Of a DNA stretch of 51,930 nucleotides, positions 30,264 to 38,504 are shown piece by piece. Every line of letters begins with the position of its first letter. Within the stretch, counting starts at the first letter, position 1. Below the pieces are notes generated by a model, which searched no databases, had not been told where the DNA came from, and worked only from the letters and a program-made list of their open reading frames with translations. A program made the position numbers and the translations under genes. This stretch comes from Paramicrosporidium saccamoebae (Eukaryota; Rozellomycota): positions 1 to 51,930 of the forward strand of contig MTSL01000097.1 in the NCBI GenBank assembly GCA_002794465.1. Direction: 5' to 3'.

Positions 30264-30764
30264 ATGAGACTTTATTGGCTTGCATGCATGTTGCAGGCCA
30301 TCTCCGTGACGGCCAAGCGCAAGACACCAGAGAACAAGCCCGATAGTGATGTAGTTTACGGTGCATGTGCCCCTATCGGTCCTCTGAGCAACTCTTTCAC
30401 CGCCAAGCTCAGACTTCCCGGCTTTCCATTTGAATTTCCGCCCATCCTACCTGGAACACGCGATCGGTACCTAATCTTCCCTGCCCCCGATACAGTTGCC
30501 GATCACGAGGCGAGCGTCAGACGGTGTGCCGCTTATAAGGGGAGACTTGTAGATTTGCAGACTCCCGCAGAGATGGAAATTCTGGCATGTGCCATTGGGA
30601 CACCAAGTTTTGTTGGAAGCTGGTTCGAAGGTGGAAATCAGACACAGTGCAACGTGCTCTACCCTGGGGGAGTATTGTCCATGGCTGAAGATAACTGCAA
30701 AGGATATTTTGGATCCATCTGCAAGGTTCCCGGCTCAATGTTGCTAGACGGCTTTCAAGTGTAG
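30264..30764 (+). CDS. Secreted C-type-lectin-like protein
   Basis: 166 residues from ATG at 30264, with a hydrophobic leader (LYWLACMLQAISVTA). The C-terminal half has the spacing of a C-type-lectin-like fold: RRCAAYKGRLVDLQTPAEMEIL, then SWFEGGNQTQCN, and terminal CKGYFGSIC. The match is by pattern (Cys-Ala, Gly-x-Leu, Glu, Trp, terminal Cys pairs). The Ca2+-binding EPN/WND triplets are not visible, so carbohydrate binding is doubtful. One N-glycosylation sequon is present. The gene is sandwiched between tRNA-Ser and tRNA-Glu. A poly(A)-like AATAAA follows the stop at 30775. Confidence 0.55.
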   Translation: MRLYWLACMLQAISVTAKRKTPENKPDSDVVYGACAPIGPLSNSFTAKLRLPGFPFEFPPILPGTRDRYLIFPAPDTVADHEASVRRCAAYKGRLVDLQTPAEMEILACAIGTPSFVGSWFEGGNQTQCNVLYPGGVLSMAEDNCKGYFGSICKVPGSMLLDGFQV

Positions 30765-30789
30765 TAGTGTGCAAATAAACACCAAAAAG

Positions 30790-30861
30790 TTCCGCATCGG
30801 GGAATCGAACCCCGGCCTTCTCGGTGAGAGCGAGAGATCCTAGCCACTAGACCAATGCGGA
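30790..30861 (-). tRNA. tRNA-Glu(CTC)
   Basis: A 72-nt cloverleaf on the minus strand. The acceptor stem TCCGCAT pairs with ATGCGGA (discriminator A). The D arm is TGGTCTAGTGGCTAGGA, the anticodon arm is TCTCG-CTCTCAC-CGAGA with anticodon CTC, and the T arm is CGGGGTTCGATTCCCCG. It sits 20 bp downstream of the UBTD stop codon and immediately follows the lectin-like gene on the other strand. Confidence 0.97.
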
Positions 30862-30881
30862 TACATTTGCAGAGGGTAAAG

Positions 30882-31697
30882 CTATTTATTATTACTAAAA
30901 ATCCACGCTTGAAGAATTGGCTGGGTTGCTGTAGTGTCGGTTGCCCTGATGGCTGACATTTTTGTAGTTGAGAAGAGAGGTCCATGACCAGACCAGAAAA
31001 ACTCGATACGTTGATCTGTATTGAGCTGTTTGCGTACGATTTCACGCAAATGGCCTATGCATACATCAGGGAAATCTGGAACCTCAAACGCTACATCATC
31101 GCCAGTGGACAATCTGATGTTGATGTTCTTTGTGGGAAGGCCTTTGGGAAGAGAAGGCAAATTACAGGTTTCGTCTTTGGCTTCCTGTCCATCAACTAGT
31201 CCATTAGCTGGCGTGGCAAGACAGTAAGGAGGGATGCTGTACCGATAACCCCTTTCATCGTATGCCTCTGTCAGAGTCCCCGTCGGCGTGGTTACTCCCA
31301 CGCAATCCAGGATCATTTTTGCCGTCTCCATGTCCGCCTGTCCCACCGTCACTGCATTCCTCAGTGCCTGCCACACTTCCACTGCTCCGCCATATGCGGG
31401 TGCCGTCTCCCAAAACTCTTCTCTCCTCCTCGTTAGCTGGGCGGCGGTCAAGGGAACTGGCGTTCGCCAGGGAATGGCAATCTTTTGCAGCTCACAATTA
31501 TGAACAGAGGCCCGAACTGAGGTGCATGGCCGAGGATTGGGTGGGAATTGGGAATATTTCTGGCCAAGGGAGTATTGAGCGGGAAAGACACACTCATCTA
31601 GTAGTTGCTGAGAGTCAGCAAGGGTGTTGGCCTGAGCACTGCCTTGGTTCTCATTGTCAGTCTCATCTCCACAGCAGTAGGAAACGCATGCGCCCAT
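30882..31697 (-). CDS. Ubiquitin domain-containing protein (UBTD1/2 type)
   Basis: The start is taken at ATG 31695-31697, which gives MGACVSYCC, an N-terminal N-myristoylation signal with palmitoylatable cysteines, as in UBTD proteins (MGxC). 271 residues. The N-terminal UBTD helical domain includes RRREEFWETAPAYGG and LTEAYDERGYRYSIPPYCL, very close to the animal family. The C-terminal ubiquitin-like domain begins NINIRLSTGDDVAF. UBTD proteins bind E2 enzymes of the UBE2D class at membranes. The frame stays open upstream of this ATG, but that extension overlaps the divergent HOM2 gene and has no family match. Confidence 0.9.
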   Translation of the reverse strand: MGACVSYCCGDETDNENQGSAQANTLADSQQLLDECVFPAQYSLGQKYSQFPPNPRPCTSVRASVHNCELQKIAIPWRTPVPLTAAQLTRRREEFWETAPAYGGAVEVWQALRNAVTVGQADMETAKMILDCVGVTTPTGTLTEAYDERGYRYSIPPYCLATPANGLVDGQEAKDETCNLPSLPKGLPTKNINIRLSTGDDVAFEVPDFPDVCIGHLREIVRKQLNTDQRIEFFWSGHGPLFSTTKMSAIRATDTTATQPILQAWIFSNNK

Positions 31698-31728
31698 GAT
31701 TTGATGGAAAACTAAATTATTAACTTTG

Positions 31729-32796
31729 ATGCCTGGTTCGGAGTTTGAATTGGACCAGAAGCTACCGGTGGGCATTCTCGGAGCTACAGGCATTGTTGGG
31801 CAGCGCATGGCTGCCTTACTAGAGGGGCATCCATGGTTTGAGTTAAAGGTCGTTGGTGCATCGAATGCTTCCGTGGGTAAAAGATATGGCAATGTTAAAT
31901 GGCGCATCGACAATCCGTCATTCGTTCCCGATGCAGCCTCTAGACTGGAAGTTGTATCTTGTGACCTTGAGAATTTTCAGAACTGTGCCTGGGTATTTTC
32001 AGCTTTAGATTCGAGTGTAGCCCAGGAAATCGAGCCCCGTTTCCAGCAGGCAGTAATCCCAATCTTTACCAACAGCTCAGCATTCAGGATGGATCCCACT
32101 GTACCATTGATCGTGCCCACGGCTAATGGACTCGATTTCGTCAAACTTTTGCGAACTGATCCAAAGGGACTCCTTGTGGCAAACTCTAACTGCACGACTA
32201 GCGGAATCGCAGTAGTGCTGGCGGCGTTTGTCAAGGCGGGATTGGAGCTAGACGCAGTGACGATCCACTCGTTGCAAGCAGTTTCAGGCGCAGGAGTATC
32301 CCCGGGTCTTTCCGTCATGGATATTCACGACAATGTTGTCCCTTATATCAGTGAGGAAGAACCAAAGATTGAAGAGGAGATTAGAAAAATACTTGGATTC
32401 GATGATCTAAAGGTTTCTGCATCATGCAACCGAGTGATGGTTACAGATGGACACACTGTTAACCTGGCCGTCAAGTTTAAATCCACATTAAACAAGTCCT
32501 TACTTGTCACCAAGTCAAAAAAGGCTCTCACTGATTACTCGGTAGGCATTAAGCAGCTGCCCACAATGCCCAAGACTGCAATCTTTTTGTTTGACGAAAC
32601 CACCAACGATCGGCCCCAGCCAAAGCTCGATCGTATGCGTGAAGGCGGCATGTGTACATCCGTAGGTCGTCTCCGTGAATGCCCTGTCATGGACATTAAA
32701 CTAACTCTTCTCCTTCATAACACGATCCTCGGTGCGGCCGGCAGTGCACTACTAAATGCCGAGCTCGCCTTTTCCGAGGGGATGATTAAAGCATGA
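31729..32796 (+). CDS. HOM2: Aspartate-semialdehyde dehydrogenase
   Basis: A 355-residue single-exon enzyme. GILGATGIVGQRM is the NADP-binding loop, and LLVANSNCTTSG contains the catalytic Cys. The substrate-binding motifs SLQAVSGAGVSPG and the dimer-domain CNRVMVTDGHT are present. It makes aspartate semialdehyde for threonine, methionine and, in fungi, other aspartate-family products. It belongs to the fungal/archaeal-type ASADH. An organism with HOM2 has retained amino-acid synthesis that microsporidia lost. The start codon is 31 bp from the divergent UBTD start. Confidence 0.94.
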   Translation: MPGSEFELDQKLPVGILGATGIVGQRMAALLEGHPWFELKVVGASNASVGKRYGNVKWRIDNPSFVPDAASRLEVVSCDLENFQNCAWVFSALDSSVAQEIEPRFQQAVIPIFTNSSAFRMDPTVPLIVPTANGLDFVKLLRTDPKGLLVANSNCTTSGIAVVLAAFVKAGLELDAVTIHSLQAVSGAGVSPGLSVMDIHDNVVPYISEEEPKIEEEIRKILGFDDLKVSASCNRVMVTDGHTVNLAVKFKSTLNKSLLVTKSKKALTDYSVGIKQLPTMPKTAIFLFDETTNDRPQPKLDRMREGGMCTSVGRLRECPVMDIKLTLLLHNTILGAAGSALLNAELAFSEGMIKA

Positions 32797-32923
32797 CATG
32801 CTGTAATGCCATGGAGCCTGTGTTTATCGGTAGGACGGTAGGAAATGCGACTATTTAATAAAAAACGACCTCCTCTTCCACTATGCGACACAAAGGCGCT
32901 TTATATGAACATTATCCAATAGG

Positions 32924-33723
32924 TTATTTTGGTGTTGGTGGGATTCGCACTGGTGACAATGGACGTGTTCTTGCACGCTTTGACAAGCCAACCCTACGGA
33001 TCGGCCCTCCGCTGCTGGGAGTTGCAATACGTCGAGGTACTGGGCTGGTTTGATCCACTGAAGTAACCCTAGGAGTAGTGGGAATGCTCCTGATTGCTGT
33101 TGGAGTGCTTTTGGCCGCTGTGGGAGTAGAGGTGACCGCTGTAGGGGTAGATGGGGCCTTGGCTGGCGCACTCCTGGCTTTTGCAGGCGCCTTCTTAACT
33201 AATACAGCTGGAGCAGCCTTTGCTCGACCCTTGGGTGGTGCTTTAGTCTTGGGCGGCGCTTTGGCCTTGGGTGGTGCTTTAGCCTTGGGTGGCGCTTTGG
33301 TTCGTGCGGGTGGGGCCTTCCTACTATTTCCCTTTTTCGGTTTATCGCTCATTGAAAACTCTTCGCCGGAATCTACATCGTCGACGGATTCAGATGCTCC
33401 GTCAGATTCAGATGCTCCATCGGATTCAAATGCTTCACCAGACTCTGAATCATCAAAAGGCTCTGAATCTTCGGCAGACAAAAAGAGCTTCTCATCATAT
33501 TCAAAATCCGACTCGACCGGTTTTGCCCGTGGCAGACTTCTGGAGGTACTTGTGCTTGCACCATCGCCAGCGCTTGGTGGAGAAGCAGTCCATGGTTCCG
33601 CCTCGCAATCTTTGCTTTTAGCAATGCATTTTACCTTCCCTGCCGCGGCTGGACTATCCCAATTACGCAAATCGCACAATAGTACCTCCGGGAACACTGA
33701 ACTGGAGAACTCCCACCAAGCAT
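32924..33723 (-). CDS. RAD51AP1-like DNA-repair protein, low-complexity
   Basis: Exons 33686-33723 and 32924-33653 around a 32-nt intron give 255 residues; without the splice the frame lacks an ATG start. After an acidic, Ser-rich N-terminal half (repeated ESDGAS), there is a basic run of K-A-P-P repeats encoded by a short tandem DNA repeat, then TPT repeats, and the C-terminal IRRVGLSKRARTRPLSP. This last motif resembles the RAD51-binding tail of RAD51AP1 (RVGLSR-AR-KPLHP). The motif is short, so the call is tentative. The rest could be any histone-H1-like, DNA-binding tail protein. Confidence 0.5.
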
Positions 33724-33811
33724 CCAAAATGGGCGCGTTGAATTGATTGGTCAGAATTTTTCTAATTTTAGTCCGCCAGGGTTTGAGGGTAGAGTGAGTT
33801 CCGAGTAGGTA

Positions 33812-35119
33812 ATGGTTGGAATGTTGTCACACAAGTTTAAAGTTGCTGATATCGGGTTGGCTGAGCTCGGCCGCAAGGAGATTGATATTGCTGAAAATGA
33901 AATGCCCGGACTTATGGCCCTTCGCAAAAAGTACGGCTCCGTGCAACCGCTCAAGGGTGCCCGCATCGCCGGCTGTCTCCACATGACTGTGCAGACTGCA
34001 GTCCTTATTGAAACCTTGAAGGAACTTGGAGCCGAAGTCACCTGGAGTAGCTGCAACATCTACTCGACTCACGACCCAGCGGCCGCTGCGATTGCTGCCA
34101 CTGGTGTGCCGGTGTTTGCCTGGAAGGACGAGAGTTTGGAAGAGTATGAATGGTGCATCGAGCAGACCATTACTGGTTTTGCCAACGGTGAGCCTCTCAA
34201 CATGATTCTCGACGATGGTGGTGATTTGACTGAGATTGTACACCGTAAATACCCCCACTTGTTGGCCGGCATCCGCGGCATTAGTGAAGAGACCACGACT
34301 GGTGTTCGATCCCTGTATCGCATGATGCGTGAGGGAATTCTCAAGGTGCCAGCTATCAATGTCAACGACTCGGTCACCAAGACCAAATTCGACAACTTGT
34401 ATGGCTGTCGCGAGAGTCTTATGGACGGAATTAAGCGTGCCACCGACGTGATGATTGCGGGCAAGGTTGCAGTTGTTGCTGGTTATGGAGATGTGGGCAA
34501 GGGATGTGCCATGGCTCTGAAGGGTCTTGGTGCTCGCGTCCTTATTACCGAAGTTGATCCCATCAACGCTCTTCAGGCAGCCATGGAAGGCTACGAGGTG
34601 ACCACTATGGAGGAGGCTGTCAAGGAGGCTCGCATCGTCGTTACCGCCACCGGCTGTCGCGACATTGTGCGTGCAGAGCACTTTATGGCTATGAACGACG
34701 ATACAATTGTCTGTAACATTGGCCATTTCGACATTGAGATTGACGTTGCCTGGCTCACTAAGAATTCCACGGCCATTAACATCAAGCCTCAGGTCGATCG
34801 CTTTACCCTGACGAATGGCAAACGCATCATTCTTCTCGCTTCTGGTCGTCTTGTCAACTTGGGTTGTGCCAAGGGTCATCCCAGCTTTGTGATGAGCACC
34901 TCATTCTGCAACCAGACTTTGGCCCAGATTGCTCTCTGGACCGACACTGACAAGTTCCCCCTCGGCGTGCACATCTTGCCCAAACAGCTAGACGAAGAAG
35001 TTGCACGTCTGCATTTAGACCAGCTTGGTGTCAAGCTCACTTCGCTCTCTGCCGAACAGGCCTCCTATCTGGGCATTGACGTACAAGGACCCTTCAAGCC
35101 TGACCACTACCGCTACTAA
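33812..35119 (+). CDS. SAH1: S-adenosylhomocysteine hydrolase
   Basis: A 435-residue single-exon enzyme, complete. Signatures include [46 protein letters not shown], the NAD-binding [10 protein letters not shown], and the C-terminal [17 protein letters not shown] ending PDHYRY. It splits S-adenosylhomocysteine to adenosine and homocysteine, keeping methylation cycles running. The strong codon bias here (high C/G at wobble positions) leaves the antisense strand open for about 350 codons, but no gene is implied. AATAAA follows the stop by about 7 nt. Confidence 0.98.
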   Translation: MVGMLSHKFKVADIGLAELGRKEIDIAENEMPGLMALRKKYGSVQPLKGARIAGCLHMTVQTAVLIETLKELGAEVTWSSCNIYSTHDPAAAAIAATGVPVFAWKDESLEEYEWCIEQTITGFANGEPLNMILDDGGDLTEIVHRKYPHLLAGIRGISEETTTGVRSLYRMMREGILKVPAINVNDSVTKTKFDNLYGCRESLMDGIKRATDVMIAGKVAVVAGYGDVGKGCAMALKGLGARVLITEVDPINALQAAMEGYEVTTMEEAVKEARIVVTATGCRDIVRAEHFMAMNDDTIVCNIGHFDIEIDVAWLTKNSTAINIKPQVDRFTLTNGKRIILLASGRLVNLGCAKGHPSFVMSTSFCNQTLAQIALWTDTDKFPLGVHILPKQLDEEVARLHLDQLGVKLTSLSAEQASYLGIDVQGPFKPDHYRY

Positions 35120-35252
35120 ACGCACCAATAAATTGTGTCATGCATACAATAACGCATAAAAGTGTAAGAGGATGTATTCACAGATTAAAATACTTGATTG
35201 AAAGAGCTCGCACTGCAATTACCACCACGCATAACTACAATTACATACATCA

Positions 35253-37313
35253 TTATCCCAGGGTGCGATCCAAGTTGAACGCAGCACTTATCAGACTCAG
35301 ATGGGTAAAGGCTTGTGGAAAATTGCCCAATGCAGATCCGTCGAGGCCAATCTCCTCGCTAAACAGTCCCAAATGGTTCGCATAGCCGATAATGTCCTCG
35401 AACAGTAGTCTCGACTCGGCCAGGAACTTTGGATTGCGCTTCCCTGCCCTCGCCAGCGCCTCCACCAGCCAAAAGGAGCAAATCGTAAATGTGCCCTCCA
35501 AGTCATCTGCCTGTCGGTTGAACCTGAACACTAAATGGTTGACGGTCAGACCACCCAACTTTGGGGGGAGAAGCGTACGTTCCAGAGTACGAAGGAAACG
35601 GGGATCATCGGGCGGAAGGAAGAATACCAGAGGCATTATAAGATTACTTGCATCAAGAGTCGGCCCACCATAATATTGAGTAAAGACGCCCAGAGTATCA
35701 TTGTAGCCGCCATCCATCACACTTGTGTAAATTGCATCTCTTGCGGTAGTCCAGGTCGGAATCAGCCCGGGAAGAGACCTCTTTTGAGAGAGACGGATCG
35801 CTCGATCAAGGGCGACCCAGGCCATTACCTTGCTGTAAACGTGATGTTCTGGTGGTCCCCTTCCCTCCCAAATCCCATGGTCCGGATCGTTCCATCGCCG
35901 CAGCACGTGGGGGATTATTCTGTCTCGTATAATTTTCCAAAAATCATACGAAATGGGACGCACCCATTTATCGCAAAGATAGATTGCATCAAGGAGCTCT
36001 CCATAAATGTCCAGCTGGTGTTGGAAGGCGGCCAGGTTGCCGATCCTAACCGGTCGGCTATCCTTGTAGCCAGTCCAATGCTCCAAGGTGAGCTCTCCAG
36101 CTAAGATTGATTCGTCACCACCAACTGCATCGACTTTGACAGTCGGATGAAATCCACGAATATCATACATTAGACGTAAACCGGCCGGGTCAGGATCTGC
36201 AATTTCTCGGCATCGGTGTTCAATCCACGTCATAAAATCAGCCGCTTCCTCCTTTAAACCGATACGAAGGAAGGCATAGACGGTGAATGCAGCATCGCGG
36301 ATCCATGTGAAACGATAATCCCAGTTCTTTTCACCTCCAAGAGTCTCAGGAAGGGAGGTGGTCGGGGCTGCAATGATGGCGCCAGTGGGGGCAAATGTCA
36401 TCAGCTTTAAGACGAGTGCAGACCTATTGACCATTTCCCTCCAGCGACCTCGATACGTGCAGTTGCTTAACCATCGGTGCCAATAATCGTTGGTTTCGTG
36501 AAGAAGGTGCTGCAGCGTCTCTGCACTTGGGCATGGTTCCTCTTCATCAAGAGGCTGACGTAGTAGAAAAATTATAGCCTGGTGTTCGCCCAGTTCAAAA
36601 GAGCCTTCCAGCATTGGAAGCTGTACAGTCTGACCAGTTTCGGGATACGTTATCTGTTCGTCCACCACTTTCCACTCGACCTCTTTTGTCCCTCCCCCAA
36701 GGGAAAGGGGATGTGCCGATAATTCCAATGTCATATCATCACTTATAAAGCTCTTTGTTGTCTCCCCCTCCTCGATTCGATGAGACATGCGTCCATAATC
36801 GAATGCCGGCTGGCATCTTAGACGAAATTTCACGGAACCCCGCACTGCTTCCACCTTGCGAACAAGCCAAGGCCACCCTTTGGCTCTCGCTTTAATTCCG
36901 GGCAGCAATTTCTCCTGGGCCTTATCATTCACTTGCAAAGTTTGACGGAGTAGCTCGTCAGAGATGCTGCCAGCAGCCTTGCTGTTAATACTGGTGACAG
37001 GGAGAAAATCGGTAACCTGCCCAATGCCGCCAGCAGCGCCGAGAAATCGCGTCACCAATACATTACTGGATGGCAAGTACAGCTGCTTCGGAGTCCAGCC
37101 GGAACATTCACTTGGCGAAATCTGATAAAATCCGCCACCGACCCTCGTTAGCAGCTGTCCAAACACCAGCGGACTATCGAAATGAGGAAAGCAAAAATGA
37201 TCAATGCTTGCGTCTTGCTTACTAACCAACGCGATCGTGTGTAGATTTCCAACCACTCCATAATCCTCAATAGGTAGGAAATGGTCCGCTCTCCCGCCAC
37301 ATAGAGTCGTCAT
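35253..37313 (-). CDS. GH15 glucoamylase/trehalase-like hydrolase
   Basis: A 686-residue, single-exon enzyme starting at ATG 37311-37313. It has the two-part layout of bacterial-style GH15 proteins. The N-terminal DUF5911-type beta domain contains IEDYGVVGNLHTIALVS and IDHFCFPHFDSP. The (alpha/alpha)6 barrel contains NWDYRFTWIRDAAF, GIWEGRG (catalytic Glu) and LGLFSEEIG (second Glu), and ends GNFPQAFTHLSLI. Such enzymes hydrolyse alpha-glucosides, often trehalose or maltose. The lack of introns and the bacterial look suggest old horizontal transfer or an ancient fungal GH15 clade. No signal peptide is seen, so it is probably cytosolic. Confidence 0.88.
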   Translation of the reverse strand: MTTLCGGRADHFLPIEDYGVVGNLHTIALVSKQDASIDHFCFPHFDSPLVFGQLLTRVGGGFYQISPSECSGWTPKQLYLPSSNVLVTRFLGAAGGIGQVTDFLPVTSINSKAAGSISDELLRQTLQVNDKAQEKLLPGIKARAKGWPWLVRKVEAVRGSVKFRLRCQPAFDYGRMSHRIEEGETTKSFISDDMTLELSAHPLSLGGGTKEVEWKVVDEQITYPETGQTVQLPMLEGSFELGEHQAIIFLLRQPLDEEEPCPSAETLQHLLHETNDYWHRWLSNCTYRGRWREMVNRSALVLKLMTFAPTGAIIAAPTTSLPETLGGEKNWDYRFTWIRDAAFTVYAFLRIGLKEEAADFMTWIEHRCREIADPDPAGLRLMYDIRGFHPTVKVDAVGGDESILAGELTLEHWTGYKDSRPVRIGNLAAFQHQLDIYGELLDAIYLCDKWVRPISYDFWKIIRDRIIPHVLRRWNDPDHGIWEGRGPPEHHVYSKVMAWVALDRAIRLSQKRSLPGLIPTWTTARDAIYTSVMDGGYNDTLGVFTQYYGGPTLDASNLIMPLVFFLPPDDPRFLRTLERTLLPPKLGGLTVNHLVFRFNRQADDLEGTFTICSFWLVEALARAGKRNPKFLAESRLLFEDIIGYANHLGLFSEEIGLDGSALGNFPQAFTHLSLISAAFNLDRTLG

Positions 37314-37359
37314 CCAGCCAATTAAATTCACAAAGTCTGTGTCTTTATTATCTCAATAT

Positions 37360-37851
37360 TTAGTGAGCGGCACGACGACTTTCAGCCAAAACACCGTTGA
37401 GTTCCTCGAGCTTCTTCTTGGCACGACGCAGGGTTCCCAACTAAAAATCAGCAACACATGAACTGCTCATACGCGACGCTTGGCAAGCTTGCGGGCACGC
37501 TTATCCTTGCTGTTCTTCAGGAGCTCCAGAATGCGGCGCTCATAGGGGGCGAAGCCGGTCACCTCGCGGACAAGGTCACGGATGAACTTGACACGCTTGC
37601 TGATTCCCTAGTAGTTAGTGCTGTTCGAGGGAAAGAAAGGGAGATGCAGCCTCGGAGGGCCACCCAGAGGATGGATGGAAGGGCCGCCTTTGGGTGGGGT
37701 GTCGCTCCGGAAGCCATATAGTCAAATTCGATGGAATGATACGTACTCCCTTACGGTGAGAGGGCTTAGCGGGAACAGCGCGGGGAGTGACGATGTGGCC
37801 GTGGTTGGCACCAACGGCGATACCGCTCTTAGCAACCTTCACTGCGGCCAT
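37360..37851 (-). CDS. RPL36: 60S ribosomal protein eL36
   Basis: Exons 37747-37851, 37473-37607 and 37360-37440 give 106 residues. [14 protein letters not shown] opens the protein. The second exon carries [21 protein letters not shown], the eL36 core, and the third gives [17 protein letters not shown]. The first intron is 139 nt (37608-37746), the only long one in the window, with GTACGT donor and CACTAACTACTAG acceptor. The second is 32 nt. The long intron contains an 11-bp imperfect hairpin. The AATAAA hexamer is about 12 nt after the stop. Confidence 0.95.
37660..37697. other. Hairpin inside the eL36 long intron
   Basis: CCACCCAGAGG (37660-37670) and CCTTTGGGTGG (37687-37697) can pair over 11 bp with one mismatch and a 16-nt loop in the pre-mRNA. 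It lies entirely within the intron. Confidence 0.5.
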
Positions 37852-38183
37852 AGGAGTATCTGGAGGGCCCTGCCGGGGTACTGGCTACTATTGTCACCCA
37901 GGCTGGCGCTGATTATCTGCACCGTTGTTGTTGTAATACAGTAGTGCAGAGTCTTGCTGCAGAGTTGGCAGAATTCTAAAGGAATAAATGCTCTAATCGA
38001 CTTTAGAGTCGAGGCAACTAGCTTATAATCATGGCCATGGATCTGGGTCATTTGGTGGGATGATGCAATCATTGCGCTAATCTCCCTTCAAGTAGCTACG
38101 CTATGTCCCCAATACGTTGTAATGACCTTGCTTCCGTAATGAAATGTCCTACATCACCATTATAATTACATTATAGGCACTAC
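37852..38183. other. Gap between eL36 and RNase P RNA
   Basis: It should hold the eL36 promoter and distal elements of the RNase P RNA promoter. There is a short palindrome TCGACTTTAGAGTCGA near 37997 and a GGATGATGC string near 38059 that could start a C/D box, but no matching D box. I call nothing coding. Confidence 0.4.
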
Positions 38184-38190
38184 TATAAAA
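38184..38190 (+). promoter_or_regulatory. TATA box of the RNase P RNA gene
   Basis: TATAAAA lies 25-31 bp before the inferred RNA start (near 38215), the spacing expected for an external, RNA-polymerase-III-type promoter. Confidence 0.65.
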
Positions 38191-38214
38191 GGCAACACCC
38201 TGGTCCAATAAAAT

Positions 38215-38466
38215 TGGCAGAGGGAAGCTTCCGCATAGGAGTGTCTCGGCATTCTTGGGAAGGTCTGAGAAAAGCCAGCTAGTCTAGACGGCATCCGGCT
38301 AAACGCTGGAGTGGATGACCAGAAACGGCCTTGGGCCTTACCTCCCCTGGATGCGATGTTGAGCGAAAGGGGGAGGACTGGAACGCCATCCACAGGTGGC
38401 TTGGTAGTGCAATGCGGAAGGCGGCTACGGTCGTAACTCAATTCAGACTACTCTTCCTCTGCCCAC
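38215..38466 (+). ncRNA. RPR1: RNase P RNA
   Basis: A roughly 250-nt RNA with the core of nuclear RNase P RNA, strikingly like the human form. GGGAAGGTCTGAGA (38257-38270) is conserved region I and pairs with AATTCAGACTAC (38440-38451, region V) to form P4. Helix P1 is GGCAGAGG (38216-38223) with CCTCTGCC (38456-38463). CCAGAAACGG in the middle corresponds to the human CCAGAGAACGG region. The RNA is the catalytic subunit that removes tRNA 5' leaders. Ends are inferred from P1; I see no T-run terminator right after it. The Rieske gene starts 38 bp downstream on the same strand. Confidence 0.9.
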
Positions 38467-38504
38467 TTTGTTCATAATAAAATCAACTGTTCGGTGGCGT
38501 GTGC

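Noticed and set aside
31698-31913. N-terminal extension of the UBTD protein
   Set aside because: It overlaps HOM2, has no family match and would hide the MGAC myristoylation start.
33078-33746. 222-codon plus-strand frame rich in Gly/Ala
   Set aside because: It is the antisense shadow of the K-A-P-P repeat gene; its composition mirrors the tandem DNA repeat.
33827-34879. 350-codon open frame antisense to S-adenosylhomocysteinase
   Set aside because: It is an exact shadow of a highly expressed, codon-biased gene, has no family resemblance and no promoter; it follows from wobble bias.
37608-37746. snoRNA hosted in the eL36 intron
   Set aside because: No C/D or H/ACA boxes could be found in the intron; only a hairpin is present.
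37615-37851. Single 78-codon reading of eL36 through its first intron
   Set aside because: The eL36 core is only restored by splicing at GTACGT and TACTAG; reading through loses the family sequence.
38166-38441. 91-codon minus-strand frame across the RNase P RNA
   Set aside because: The segment is explained by conserved RNase P RNA regions; the translation has no features.
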